From the NCBI GenBank assembly GCA_030737835.1, contig CM060851.1:6747635-6811634 (forward strand): 64,000 nt of DNA, given 5' to 3'. Both the position numbers and the translations under genes were made by a program. Below, piece by piece: positions 50,801 to 63,655 of this stretch. Numbering within the stretch: the first letter of the stretch is position 1; every line of letters begins with the position of its first letter. The notes below the pieces were generated by a model. It was not told the DNA's origin. It did no database searches and worked only from the letters and a program-made list of their open reading frames with translations. The DNA comes from Acorus gramineus (Eukaryota > Streptophyta > Magnoliopsida > Acorales > Acoraceae).

Positions 50801-50809
50801 AAATCAGAA

Positions 50810-50841
50810 GAACTTTCTAGAAAACCCACCCCGCTATATAT
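50810..50841 (+). promoter_or_regulatory. Heat-shock element and TATA box of HSP70 gene 1
   Basis: 50810-50822 reads GAActTTCtaGAA, three perfect alternating nGAAn units, the binding site of a heat-shock-factor trimer. TATATAT follows at 50835-50841, about 130 bases before the ATG. This spacing predicts heat-inducible transcription of the gene; induction itself is inferred. Confidence 0.8.
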
Positions 50842-50973
50842 CTAGGGTTCCTCCTCCCCTTTCAATCTCTCAACAGATCTTTGAAAAAATAAGCTTTTTT
50901 TGTGTGTATTTTTGTTCGCTTTCTTCGATTAGGTTTTATTATTTTTGAAAAGAAAGGCTAAAGAAGATCTTCA

Positions 50974-53900
50974 ATGGCTGGGAAGGGAGAAGGACCGGCG
51001 ATCGGGATCGACCTCGGGACGACCTACTCGTGCGTCGGAGTATGGCAGCACGATCGGGTAGAGATCATCGCAAACGACCAGGGAAACCGAACTACACCGT
51101 CGTACGTCGCGTTCACCGACAATGAGAGGCTCATCGGCGATGCCGCCAAGAACCAGGTCGCCATGAACCCCATCAACACCGTCTTCGGTGAGTCCTCCGA
51201 TCTCTGTCTCTCTCTCTCTCTGTGTTTTGTGTTCTAGGGTTTTGTTATTGTTTTGCGTGTAGATCTGATTTTTCAATGGGGTTTGTTTGGCTGTCGTGGT
51301 AGATCTGGAGACTTGATCTAGGGTTTTCATGGATCTGTTGTTGCTAATAGTTTTTTTTAATTGATTGGTTTGTTTAATTTTATTTATTTACAATGTGATT
51401 GTAAATCTAGGGTTTTGATGGATTTTGTTTTTTGGTAAACTTTGTTTTTATGGATTTTATTTGTTGTTTGGGTTGTTTTATTTTTTGCTGATAATTTGTA
51501 TATCGCTATGGTGGGCTAAAACTCTTGAAAGTTTTCTGATTTATTGTGTTAAGTATGCGAAGCTGTTTATTGGGATTTGAGGGAAAGTTTAGTTTTTTAT
51601 TTCATATTTTCTGTTATAAAAATTATGTTTTAAACCATCAAGATTTTGTTATCGTGTTTAGATGGATGTAAGATTAAACACTATCTATTATGTTATTATC
51701 ATTATATATGCATCACTGTTTCTTAACTTCTTTATTTATTTATTTTGAATAAGAACTTATTTATTGCTATATATGTTTCTTAATGATCAGTTACCCTTCA
51801 AAGTTCAAGTTATTGTTGCACCATGTTTTATATTTTGTTTGAACTTTTAAAAAAAAAATTAGTAGTCTAGTTTTTCTATAATTATGGGACCAACATTTTA
51901 ATTTTGGTCATTAGTTAATATGTTGGATGTTTGTAGATAATGAAAATTTTGAAAATGTTTAATTTTGAAAATGTTCAAATAAATATGTTAACGGTTATCT
52001 GAAGAAAAGTCTTTGTCCTTCATTGTGTTTTATTGAAGATACATGTTATCAATATTTTAAGATGTGGTTGGTAGTGAGAAGATGGCATTATAGTGTCTGC
52101 ATATGTAGTTAGGTGGGGTGAGTGAATGGATGGAATGGATCATTGTTCCCGGCAATCAGAATTATGCCCTTAAAATTGTAATATTCAAATACGATGATGG
52201 GTTATGGGATTATGTTTAGAATGAATTACACAAATGTTCATTTGATTTGTGAACTGATAAAAGTGAGATTAAACGACACTAAAATTGGTCTGGTTTTATA
52301 GTCCTGTGGTGGAGACTTATATGTTGTGGCTTGATATGACCACAAAATGCTTGTTTTTGCTTTATGCCTTTCACATATGCTCTATTGTAATATGTCCTTA
52401 TGCTCTATTTTAAGGTGTATGCTCTTGTTTTTTTTCACCTTGGTTGAGCTGTAATTATGTTGTTTTTTTATGTTTTTTATGATCTTTATACAGGAATCAC
52501 ATGTCATCAGGTCTTTTTTGTTTTTGAAATGATGGTGATCGTGTTTCTAAGACAAACTTCAATTGCTTTTTTTCAGATGCAAAACGTTTGATTGGTAGGA
52601 GGTTCAGTGATGCGACTGTCCAAAATGACATGAAACTCTGGCCCTTCAAGGTTACTGCTGGCCCTGCAGACAAGCCAATGATCACCGTCACCTACAAGGG
52701 TGAGGAAAAGCAGTTTGCTGCTGAAGAGATCTCCTCCATGGTCCTTATCAAGATGAGGGAGATTGCTGAGGCCTACCTTGGAACCACTATCAAGAGCGCT
52801 GTGGTCACTGTTCCCGCATACTTCAATGACTCCCAGCGACAGGCAACCAAGGATGCCGGTGTCATCGCAGGCCTGAATGTGATGCGTATCATCAATGAGC
52901 CCACAGCGGCTGCCATTGCTTATGGGCTTGACAAGAAGGCCACTAGCGTTGGTGAGAAGAATGTGCTCATTTTCGATCTTGGTGGTGGCACCTTTGATGT
53001 TTCCCTCCTCACAATCGAGGAAGGTATCTTTGAGGTCAAGGCCACTGCTGGAGACACCCATCTCGGAGGAGAGGACTTTGACAACAGAATGGTGAATCAT
53101 TTCGTCCAGGAATTTAAGAGAAAGAACAAGAAGGACATCAGCGGCAACCCAAGGTCTCTCAGGAGGCTCAGGACGGCATGTGAGAGGGCGAAGAGGACTC
53201 TCTCATCTACCGCGCAGACAACCATTGAGATCGATTCCCTTTTCGAGGGTATTGATTTCTATGCCCCGATCACTCGGGCAAGGTTCGAGGAGCTGAATAT
53301 GGACCTCTTCAGGAAGTGCATGGAGCCTGTTGAGAAGTGCCTGAGGGATGCCAAGATGGACAAGAGCAGCATCCATGATGTTGTTCTTGTTGGTGGGTCT
53401 ACCAGGATTCCCAAAGTCCAGCAGCTCCTGCAGGATTTCTTCAATGGGAAAGAGCTCTGCAAGAGCATCAACCCCGACGAAGCTGTTGCTTACGGTGCTT
53501 CTGTACAGGCAGCCATCTTGAGTGGAGAGGGCAATGAGAAGGTCCAAGACCTTCTCTTGTTGGATGTCACTCCTCTCTCACTTGGTCTCGAGACCGCTGG
53601 AGGTGTCATGACCGTGTTGATCCCCAGAAACACCACCATCCCCACCAAGAAGGAGCAGGTCTTCTCCACCTACTCCGACAACCAGCCCGGCGTCCTTATC
53701 CAGGTATATGAGGGTGAGAGGGCCCGAACCCGTGACAACAACCTGTTGGGCAAGTTTGAGCTCTCCGGCATCCCTCCTGCTCCCCGTGGTGTCCCCCAGA
53801 TCACCGTCTGCTTCGACATTGATGCCAATGGTATCCTGAACGTTTCCGCCGAGGACAAGACAACCGGGCAGAAGAACAAGATCACCATCACCAACGACAA

Positions 53901-54315
53901 GGGCAGGCTCAGCAAGGAAGAGATCGAGAAGATGGTGCAGGAGGCGGAGAAGTACAAGTCGGAGGATGAGGAGCACAAGAAGAAGGTTGAGTCGAAAAAC
54001 GCCCTTGAGAACTATGCCTACAACATGAGAAACACAGTGAAGGACGAGAAGATCAGTTCCAAATTGGAGGCAGAAGACAAGAAGAAGATCGAGGACGCGA
54101 TTGAGGGTGCGATCCAGTGGTTAGACAGCAACCAGCTGGCAGAGGCGGACGAGTTTGAAGACAAGATGAAGGAGTTGGAGAGCATCTGCAACCCGATCAT
54201 CGCCAAGATGTACCAGGGAGCTGGTGCGGACATGCCGGGTGCTGGTGGCATGGATGAGGACGGTCCTTCGGCGGGTGCAGGTGGAGCTGGTCCTAAGATT
54301 GAGGAGGTGGACTAA
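50974..54315 (+). CDS. HSP70: Cytosolic heat-shock cognate HSP70, gene 1
   Basis: Exons 50974-51187 and 52577-54315 encode 650 residues, the usual length of cytosolic plant HSP70. The 1389-bp intron splits the codon for Asp72 (TVF-D-AKRL). HSP70 is an ATP-driven chaperone for unfolded proteins. All three family signatures are present: IDLGTTYS (12-19), [14 protein letters not shown] (203-216) and [16 protein letters not shown] (340-355). The substrate-binding domain and helical lid follow, then a Gly/Pro-rich tail ending in EEVD, the cytosolic mark that docks TPR co-chaperones. There is no targeting peptide. A paralogue follows 5.4 kb downstream in the same orientation. Confidence 0.97.
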
Positions 54316-54635
54316 ATGTTCCTGGTCTGCTTTCTCAGGTTTCTATCTGTTTTTTGTTTCAAGAGTTTCATGAACTTTGGTTCTAGGTTTTTCTTCTTGT
54401 TATTTTTAGGGGGGTGAAGATGGGGTGGTATAGTCGTCCCATCAGGGCAAACATTTTTTTCTAGGGGGACAAATGTTTGGTGGTGTTTTAATGATTATGT
54501 GTTTATTTGAATTGCTTTGGGTGATATACATGATATACATGGATTTTTCCCATATGCTTTCTTGATGGCTGAATTATTATTTTGTTTTTTTATTGGGCCT
54601 ATTTTGAATCTGTAGGTTAGCCATTAAAATGTCTC

Positions 54636-54751
54636 GATTATTAGGTACTGAGAATTCCATGACAGGAAGCTTAGGAAATCAATGTCAAATTGTCAAATTG
54701 CTTTATTAACTCTATGTGATTATTAGGTACTGAGAATTCCATGACAGGAAG
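54636..54751 (+). repeat. 34-bp exact direct repeat downstream of HSP70 gene 1
   Basis: The segment 54636-54669 recurs identically at 54718-54751 (core ATTAGGTACTGAGAATTCCA). The 48-bp spacer contains a small AATTGTCAAATTG duplication. Confidence 0.9.
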
Positions 54752-54789
54752 TCGTGCGAAATTAAGGAATAAATGCTTTGCATTAAAAA

Positions 54790-55080
54790 CGAATGATTAA
54801 AAATGATTCAATGCTAATATTATTCTCAAAGAGGACAATATGGATTGACACAATATTCAAGAGGACTAAAATAACTGGCTCTGATACCATAAAGTGGAAG
54901 ACAGGAACTTCTCAAACAAAGGTGAGATGATAAAAATGATCCAGTGCCAGTATTATTACATATAATTTGAATAGATGGACTAGACCGATTGCAGCAGTAC
55001 CCAAGAACAGCTGGAGTTACAATTGAGGTTGAGAGGTAGTCCATGCTGTCGCTGGATGTTTTTTGAATAAAAAACAGAGA
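54790..55080 (-). mobile_element. Trace of an LTR retroelement with primer-binding site
   Basis: TGGCTCTGATACCAT at about 54876-54890 is the reverse complement of the TGGTATCAGAGCC primer-binding site. An LTR on the minus strand would lie to its right, but I cannot define its ends or a partner. A ~40-bp diverged direct repeat (AATGATTAAAAATGATTCAA and GATGATAAAAATGATCCAG) flanks it. It is probably a degraded fragment. Confidence 0.4.
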
Positions 55081-56227
55081 TTTTCATATGCCGCTTTATT
55101 TTATCATCCTTCGATCTAATATTAGATACAATCCCCATTATAATTCTGCGTGCAATATATATTTTTTAAACACTCTCATTAGTTTTGTGCACTTTATATG
55201 AAAAAACAAAAACTTACATGTTTTATCAGTTAAACATTGTTGTTACATGCATATCTTTTTAATCTCATTTTCAGTCTCATGTATCTTATTAACTCCTTGT
55301 ACTCATATTAACGAGATATTATCACTTACTTTTTTCAAATATTTTTTAATTAAGTTTATGTAATTCATTGTAATATATATTTCTCATTTTGAAAAAAAAA
55401 TATATATAATTTATTAGATGATGTATACTTTAAAAAAAAAAAAAAACTAAAAAACATGGTGTGCTGAAAATGAGAATTTTTTTTTTAACTATATATAACA
55501 TTTTTTGTATGATAAAATATATATCTCATTGAAGATAATTGACTCCACGCTCGACAAGAGACCGTCCGGGCACCTCTATTTTGATACGTTTAGTTCTCCA
55601 TGTCAAAAAGCACGGGATTGCGTGTTATGTGTGTAAATAATTTAACAAAAAATACAACAATTTAATAATTATTTAATAAAATAATAGATGCATGTTTCCA
55701 TGTACTACTTCTATATTATATTAAATAAAATAATAATATATAGTAAATAATTTTTTTTACCATGTAATATTTTTTATATTATAATAAAAATAATATACAA
55801 ATTTTTATAGAATCCTTGATAAATATCTTTAATTTTACACTATTAAAATTTTAATATTTTGGTAATATTTATTTAAATTGGATTTGATTTTGAAATCTTA
55901 AAACATATTTATGATTAATTTAATGTGATCTGAAATATTAAATTTTAAATAAATACAAATAATAACTAAATTTATGGAAGGTTAAAAATAGAAATAAAAA
56001 AACTGGATCTCTTAATAAGTAATAAACATTTTACTTTTTAGGCGTTTATGTATTTTGAAAATATAAAAACGGTTCTCCGAGCCGTGGCGGCTCCGACACG
56101 GCTTCATGCGGAGCCCCGAATACGAAAACTCCGGACCAATCACCAAACGCGGTCTCGTTGGGCCCCACCCAACGCCGAATCAACGTAACCGAAAAGGAAA
56201 AGCCGTATTTTTCAAAATTTGAACATA

Positions 56228-56264
56228 GAAGGTTCTGGAAACCCTAACTTCGGACTATAAAAAC
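56228..56264 (+). promoter_or_regulatory. Heat-shock element, telo-box and TATA box of HSP70 gene 2
   Basis: 56228-56240 reads GAAggTTCtgGAA, a perfect three-unit heat-shock element. It overlaps AAACCCTAA, a telo-box starting at 56239, and is followed by ACTATAAAAACC at 56254-56264. The start codon is about 140 bases downstream. The layout mirrors gene 1, though the sequences around it differ. Confidence 0.82.
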
Positions 56265-56400
56265 CACACCTTTCAACGCAACTCCCCCAACAAAACGTGA
56301 AGTGCGCTTTTGTTTTTTTTTATTTTTATTTATTGTCTCTTCTTTCATTCGATTTCAATCTTTTCCTTTTCGTTGCCCCGACCTTCACATCTACGAATCA

Positions 56401-59400
56401 ATGGCTGGGAAGGGAGAAGGACCGGCGATCGGGATCGATCTCGGGACGACCTACTCGTGCGTCGGTGTATGGCAGCACGACCGGGTCGAGATCATTGCAA
56501 ACGATCAGGGCAACCGGACGACCCCCTCGTATGTCGCCTTCACCGACACCGAGAGGCTCATCGGCGATGCCGCCAAGAACCAGGTCGCCATGAACCCCAT
56601 CAACACCGTCTTCGGTGAGATCTCTTTCTCTGTTTCTCTTTTTGTGTAGATCTGTTGTTTCTGCCTTTTGTTTTGTGTTGCTTGAGGGTTTTGGAGCGTG
56701 TTTGGGCTTCGGATCTGACTATTTGGGCGTCTGATAAGCTAAATCTGCGGTTTATTTGTCTAGATCTGTAATTTTTGGGGGAATGTTGAATCTTTTATTA
56801 TGTGTATTTTGGCGCTTTAGGTTGATTAGTGTGTTATTTTATGCTTTGTATGGTAATATGTCTTATAGTTCAAGTTTTTTTTATATATAATTTTTTGTGA
56901 ATTTTTTTTTATGTAATATTTGGTTTATAGAGTTGCTTTTGATCGTGATGTGTTGTCAAGTTTTGATTTTTCACATTATTGATTTATGTGACGTGATTTA
57001 TATAAAGTCGAATATTAGATCTCCGAATTGGGACACTTTTTTGTATTACTTAATTAAAGATCATAGCTTTGTATTCATTCTTGCTATCTAGGTTATGATG
57101 CATGGTAGGATTTCATTTAAACCTTCATTATTGGTTTTTTTTTAGTCATGTAATCATTTGGGGGGCCATGTTCTTTCTTCGGGATGGAAGGGATCATGTG
57201 ATGAGAAAATAAACTGCAACAATATGACATATAAGACATGATTGCTTTTATTTAAGTCTCTGATGATCTCCTTGCTGTTGTCAATTATCAGTTTTTTTTT
57301 TGTTTTGTTTGGGTTCATGTTGTTTTATTTATATAACCTCATCTATATTGTTGAGTATGATTAAGGTTACAAGGATGAGCAATGGTTTGTGGGAGTATGA
57401 TGATTAATATTGGTCCGTGTTTCTGAATAAACCATGTCTGATTACCTATTATTGTTTCTGATTCCCACATCATTTGTTCCTAAGTCTTTTTTGGAATATT
57501 GTCCAATTAAATTTGTGGATAACCAGAAATGATTTTTGTTGGCCTCTCATCTATAATGAAATGATTTTTCCCATTGACCTGATCATTTTAAATTAATGAC
57601 ATATGCTTCATGATTAGTAAGGAGATGATATGGGAAAATGTGTATTTTTTTTATTTGTTACTTCTCTGTTATTTATTGAGTTTCTGTCTGCTGTGATGAT
57701 ATATGAAACTTTTCGCATGTCAGACTTCAGAGGTACTTGTGCGCTGTACTTGTATCCATGAGAAGTGTTTCATCATCTGAGCATGATCTCTGTTTTTTAA
57801 TATATGTAAGCATCCATCATTTGGTCTAATCTATGTTGGATGCAGTAACAATTATAGTTTCACAGATGATCTGGATGTTGTTTAGTTTGAATGTTGGATC
57901 ATTTTTACTGTGTAAAGGGATGTGGTAGCAGTCAAGCATTATGTCAACTATAAAAAGCTCTATGTTTGTTTTAAAATGATCCTCAAAATACATTTTTTTT
58001 TTTGTTCAAAATCTTCTCAAAAGAATTTTTTACACATATGGTTTGTATTTGTTTTACATGGCCTAATATATGTTAAAGATTAAAATGTATTTACCTCTTG
58101 CCAATCTCTCTTTGTTTTAAAATTGTCCCTCTCTGTTTATTCATGCGTGATGCATGCATCCTTTACTGAATTCTAATCACACTTCTTGATACATGAATGA
58201 ATTTATGACGCATAACTCAGATGTCTATACAGGTACTGTATGATTATTCTGTGCGGCTGTGCCTTTGAATTAGTATCTGATCTCGAAAAGTTTAGTGAAA
58301 CATTTCATTTTATAAAAAATGCTAATGTAATTTTTTTGGTTTACTTGCAATGTACAAATTGGATGCACGATTGATAGCTGTAATAGAAGCAACTGCCTAT
58401 AAAGTTTTTCTGAACATTAGTTTTATATTTTTTGAGGCATTGCTTTTTGAGGAGATAAAACTGTACCAAGACTGCATCTTTAGTCCTGATTAATGATCTA
58501 GCTGAACATGTTTTTGGTTTGAGGGGTGATCTTATGAGTCTGATTCATGAAGTAAAAATACCATATGGGATGGTTATATGATACCTTTTTGAGCTATGGT
58601 CTGTCCTTCCTTTGACCTAATTTGCGTCATTGACAAATTGCTAAGAAGTTATTGTCATTTCTCTGGGGGAAGAGGTTATTGACTTAGGGTATAACATGTT
58701 TTGTCAGAGGCTTCAAGTATCTAATAGATTTATGTTTTGCTTAAAATTGTGCTAGAAATCTATATTTAGATCAGATAACCTTATTAATATTTTCTTTTTC
58801 AGTTTTAGTTTAGTTTTGTATATTGTGTTGGTGTACAAAGTTTTAGTTTAGTTCAGAGTTGTGAACTGAGAATCAAAGTCAAAGTACAGAGTTTAGAAAG
58901 AATAACAAATATTTCAAGCGTGCCCATGGTTCTGGTTTTATATTTCCTCAATTATTCAAAACTTTTTTGCTTATACAAGTCCCTAGTTGACCAATGGCTA
59001 GTTTGGATTTTCTATTCCTTGTTGCTGTGCCATTAATATGCTTCATTTCTTATGTGTATTGTCAAATACAAATTGTTTGATCATTGTATTCTTGCACATC
59101 TTTTCAGATGCAAAGCGTTTGATTGGTAGGAGATTCTCTGATAGTTCCGTCCAGAGTGACATGAAGCTCTGGCCCTTTAAGGTCACCCCTGGCCCGGGAG
59201 ACAAGCCAATGATCACTGTCAGTTACAAGGGTGAGGACAAGCAATTTGCTGCAGAAGAAATCTCCTCCATGGTCCTCATCAAGATGAGGGAGATCGCCGA
59301 GGCCTACCTTGGCTCCACTGTCAAGAATGCTGTGGTCACTGTTCCTGCTTACTTTAACGACTCCCAGCGCCAGGCCACCAAGGATGCCGGCGTTATTGCA

Positions 59401-60852
59401 GGCTTGAATGTGATGCGTATCATCAATGAGCCTACAGCGGCTGCCATTGCTTATGGTCTTGACAAGAAGGCCACCAGTGTTGGTGAGAAGAATGTGCTCA
59501 TCTTTGATCTCGGAGGTGGCACCTTTGATGTCTCCCTCCTAACCATTGAGGAAGGTATCTTTGAGGTGAAAGCCACAGCCGGAGACACCCATCTTGGCGG
59601 GGAAGACTTTGACAACAGGATGGTGAACCACTTTGTCCAGGAATTTAAGAGAAAGAACAAGAAGGACATCAGTGGCAACCCAAGGGCTCTTAGGAGGCTC
59701 AGGACATCATGTGAGAGGGCGAAGAGGACCCTCTCATCTACTGCCCAGACCACGATTGAGATTGATTCCTTGTACGAGGGCATCGATTTCTACACCACCA
59801 TCACCCGTGCGAGGTTCGAGGAGCTGAACATGGACCTCTTCAGGAAGTGCATGGAACCAGTGGAGAAGTGCCTGAGGGATGCTAAGATGGACAAGAGTAC
59901 CATCCACGATGTTGTCCTTGTTGGTGGGTCGACCAGGATTCCCAAGGTCCAGCAGCTCCTGCAGGACTTCTTCAATGGGAAGGAGCTCTGCAAGAGCATC
60001 AACCCTGATGAGGCTGTTGCGTATGGTGCTGCTGTCCAGGCTGCTATCCTGAGCGGTGAGGGGAACGAAAAGGTCCAGGACCTCCTCCTCCTGGATGTCA
60101 CTCCTTTATCTCTTGGTCTCGAGACTGCCGGAGGTGTCATGACCGTCTTGATCCCCAGGAACACCACCATTCCCACCAAGAAGGAGCAGGTGTTTTCCAC
60201 CTACTCCGACAACCAGCCCGGTGTCCTGATCCAGGTCTACGAGGGTGAGAGGACCCGAACCCGGGACAACAACCTGTTGGGCAAGTTTGAGCTCTCCGGC
60301 ATCCCTCCCGCTCCCCGTGGTGTCCCCCAGATCACTGTCTGCTTCGACATCGATGCCAATGGTATCTTGAATGTCTCAGCCGAGGACAAGACAACTGGAC
60401 AGAAGAACAAGATCACCATCACCAATGACAAGGGCAGGCTCAGCAAGGATGAGATAGAGAAGATGGTCCAGGAAGCAGAGAAGTACAAGTCAGAGGACGA
60501 GGAGCACAAGAAGAAGGTTGAGGCGAAGAACGCGCTTGAGAACTATGCCTACAACATGAGGAACACAATCAAAGATGAGAAGATCGGGTCCAAATTGGAT
60601 CCAGCGGACAAGAAGAAGATCGAGGATGCCATTGACCAGGCGATCCAGTGGCTCGACAGCAACCAGCTCGCTGAGGCGGATGAGTTCGAGGACAAGATGA
60701 AGGAGCTTGAGAGTATCTGCAACCCTATCATCGCCAAGATGTACCAGGGAGCTGGTGACATGGGTCCTGGCATGGGTGGTGCTGGCATGGATGAGGATGG
60801 TCCTTCGGCTGGTGGAAGCGGCGCTGGTCCCAAGATCGAGGAGGTCGACTAA
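56401..60852 (+). CDS. HSP70: Cytosolic heat-shock cognate HSP70, gene 2
   Basis: Exons 56401-56614 and 59108-60852 encode 652 residues. The 2493-bp intron sits in the Asp72 codon exactly as in gene 1, though its sequence differs. The protein has the same three HSP70 signatures and ends in GPKIEEVD. It differs from gene 1 mainly at scattered conservative sites (FSDSSVQSD for FSDATVQND) and in the Gly-rich tail ([18 protein letters not shown]). It is a cytosolic or nuclear chaperone, since no signal or transit peptide is present. The pair probably arose by tandem duplication. The exon 1 leader TCTACGAATCAATGGCT recurs in the pseudogene at 63.3 kb. Confidence 0.97.
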
Positions 60853-63295
60853 GGGACTTGATCATTGGTATGGCTTATGATTCAGTTTTTGGTTCTTTCA
60901 GGTCTTCTTGAACCCTTGGACTTGGGATCTGGAATTTTTTTTTTTTTTTGGGGGGGGTGGTGGGAAGGAATTTTTGCCTCTTATATTAGGAGGCTCATGG
61001 TTATTATATTTGAATGCTTGATATAGTAAGCCTGGATATTTTGCCTTGTCACAAGGCTCGGTTTCAAATTTGGTTTTTGGTATTTATATGGGTCTGAAAT
61101 TTCGTTTTTCTGTTACATTCTGGTTTCTTGAATATGGCTGATCATATATCTTTGTCTACACAATATCATAGGTATTACCTATTTATAAATATTCTTCTAT
61201 GAAAAGTATCATGGGTACGAATTATGGTCTGTAGCAGATCTTCGGACTCTGTTTTGTGTGTGCAATTGCTTAAAAGGTTTTGAAATTGGCACTATGGATC
61301 TGGCAGCAGACTGCGGGGTGAATGAAAGTTGTCAGTTGAAATTAATCATATAATGCTGAAATGATATTCTCCTACATTTGGTTATTAAAAAAGATGCTGA
61401 GAATATCTTTGTTTATCTTCGAGTAATGGTTTAAACTTGGAGATGTTTAGTCAGTCCTAGGTAGTTATTTCCAATATGGATGCACAGGAGGTATATCAGG
61501 AAAAATAATATATGGGTAGTGGCCCCTGTAGAATCTAGTTATTGTGTGCAACTTTAACTTAAAAAATAAAAAAAATTATACTCTCGTACATTGAAGTATA
61601 CACTGTTATACGAATTGAAATATATACTAAAATAGATTAATGTATTATTTTATTCTTTAAAAAAAATGAAAAAAAATTACAACTCCAATCTCATACAATA
61701 TGATAGAGCACGTACAATATGATAATAAAATATATATTGTTCTATTGTAATGTATGAGCCTACTGCCAGGATTACAAAACATATCAAGTTTTTTTCTTAT
61801 TAGAGAGATTGAACAAACCCATTTTAAAACACTACCTTAGACCTCTAGACAGCTTAATGAATAGATTCATCTTTTAAATTGCTGGTGTGTTTCCACATCC
61901 ACAAAGAGGGCTGTTTGCAATAGAAGCTGATATTCTTGCTTACAGTTAGCAGAGCCAGAGGAAGGCAAAGCAGGAACAGTTCAGTGGCGAGGTCTCACTT
62001 GACCACGTTCTGCCACCAAAAATAGATTCAATACTTCATCGACTCAGAGGTTTCAAACGGATGTCATTTGTACAGCGGAGTTAATATATAACACACTTTA
62101 AAAAAAAAAAAAACACTAATGATTAAACTAGTGCGCCTACACGATACTGCCCCTGCTACAGCCAGTCCATTCAATCACCATTGATTCCTCCCCTGTAGTC
62201 TCACTTTTATGCCAAAAAGAAAAAGAAAGAGCAGGTCGGCCCCTGTAGTGCACCTCCTCATCTCCTATAAATATATCTCAATTAAAATCTCAAAAATAGA
62301 TTGCAATACATAGCCCATGTTACACATTCTTCTTATTTGAAATAATGCATATATGCAACTACTGCATAAAATGTGCACATATTAATTTTTTTAAATCACA
62401 AAATCTTGTTTCTTATAAATGTCAAATAATATCTGGAGGGTAAATATGTCCATATGAAATATTATAACCCACCAACCACACTTTATCCACATCTTATTCT
62501 ACCTCAACCAAACACTCCAACCTTTATTATTACGTTTCCCAACGAGAATAACTGAAAACACATCCAAACAGAAAATCACTTATTCCATTAAAAAAATTAT
62601 CTATTTCTGGAATAGACATAAATATCAGAATAGCTTATGTTTCTATCCAAACGGCCCCTACACGTATAACTCAGTCCTTCACATATAGTTATTATATCTC
62701 AAATCAATTAAGGGTGCGTTTGGATATGAGGTTGAAACTATGAGATTCTTAAAATCTTATGTTTCAAACTCAGCTTTTAAAAAGCTATGTTTTATTACGT
62801 TGAAAAATGTGTTTGGATTTAAGTTTCAAAATTTTTAGCTTTTCAAATGCAGAATCTACCTAAACTTATATCCAAATGGACCATAAGAAAAACACAATAA
62901 GATTTTTCTTCCAACTGTATGCTGCATCAGCCAGGCATGTATATTACTTTAAAAAAAATTGAAATATGTTGAGACTACGAAAATAACTCCATGAATTACT
63001 GTCATAACATTTTTTTCTACGTAATATCGATTCATGGTTCTCATCCCACACCGCAGAAGCTCCTGACTTCTTCGAGAACTTGCTCTTCATGGACTTCAAA
63101 AATAATTCAGAGATTCTTTAGAGGACCCATAATTAAGTTCCCTAAAATGTATTTTGAAAAGTAAAGCTACAGAACTTTCCGATTTAACTTTAATTCAAGC
63201 TTTAAAAAAGTAAGCTGCTCCCTCGTCCGGTAAGAATAAAAAATAAATGAAAGCACATTATAGTTTCATTGTTTCCTCCTTCCTAAGAATCTCCT
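60853..63295. other. Downstream flank of HSP70 gene 2, gene-free
   Basis: It starts with the 3' untranslated region. It contains a diverged member of the 44.2-kb MITE family (61577-61755), a diverged inverted relative of the CATGTTTGGTT MITE (about 62450-62660), and a TAA-flanked MITE (62712-62883). No coding frame is credible. Confidence 0.55.
62712..62883. mobile_element. Small PIF/Harbinger (Tourist)-type MITE
   Basis: The 172-bp element has ends GGGTGCGTTTGGATAT and ATCCAAATGGACCA (inverse-related), with TAA directly on both sides (62709-62711, 62884-62886). It is non-coding. Confidence 0.65.
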
Positions 63296-63296
63296 G

Positions 63297-63655
63297 ACCT
63301 TAATTCAGATCTACGAATCAATGGCTTGGAAGTTAGCAGGACCGGCGATCAGGATCGATCTTGGGACGACCTACTTATGTACACTCTCCAAATGAAGTGC
63401 ATGATGTTATATAAAATTAAATATATATTTAAATACATTAATATATTTTTTTTCAAGTGAAAAAAATAAATAAAAAATTTGCACCATATATAATGATAGA
63501 AACCTATACACTATGATCACGTAGTATATACTACGTCATCATAGCGTATGAGACTGTAAAACAGACTGTAAAATAGACTGCGTGTATCAGCGCTCATCAC
63601 TATAGATATGTGGTTTCTGCTTCTGGTTTTGTGTTGTCTGAGTGTTTTATTATCG
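63297..63655 (+). pseudogene. Broken HSP70 5' fragment interrupted by a MITE
   Basis: 63312-63379 matches the leader and first 20 codons of HSP70 gene 2 with changes (MAWKLAGPAIRIDLGTTYLC against [20 protein letters not shown]). After a ~217-bp MITE, 63603-63655 resembles the start of gene 2 intron 1 (GTTTTGTGTTG and surroundings). The rest of the gene is absent. It is therefore a DNA-level copy that kept intron sequence, not a retrocopy, and a third, decayed member of the HSP70 cluster. Confidence 0.8.
63381..63597 (+). mobile_element. MITE inserted in the HSP70 pseudogene
   Basis: It matches the inverse of 44190-44370: GTACACTCT at the left, ACATTAATATA, ATAATGATAGAA, GTAAAACAGACTG and GTGTATCAG at the right. 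GACTGTAAAA and a variant are doubled near the right end. It separates exon-like from intron-like HSP70 sequence. Confidence 0.65.

Larger units (their letters stand above)
54316..56200. other. Spacer between the HSP70 genes
   Basis: It contains the 3' untranslated region of gene 1, a 34-bp exact direct repeat and a retroelement trace (both listed), then AT-rich anonymous sequence. The last 150 bases are the gene 2 promoter and are sharply richer in G/C. No other gene is visible. Confidence 0.55.

Noticed and set aside
52573..53100. Long antisense frame (175 codons) opposite HSP70 exon 2, and similar ones at 53578-53976 and 59790-60200
   Set aside because: Antisense open frames are a familiar by-product of HSP70 codon bias; no start context, splice or domain supports them.
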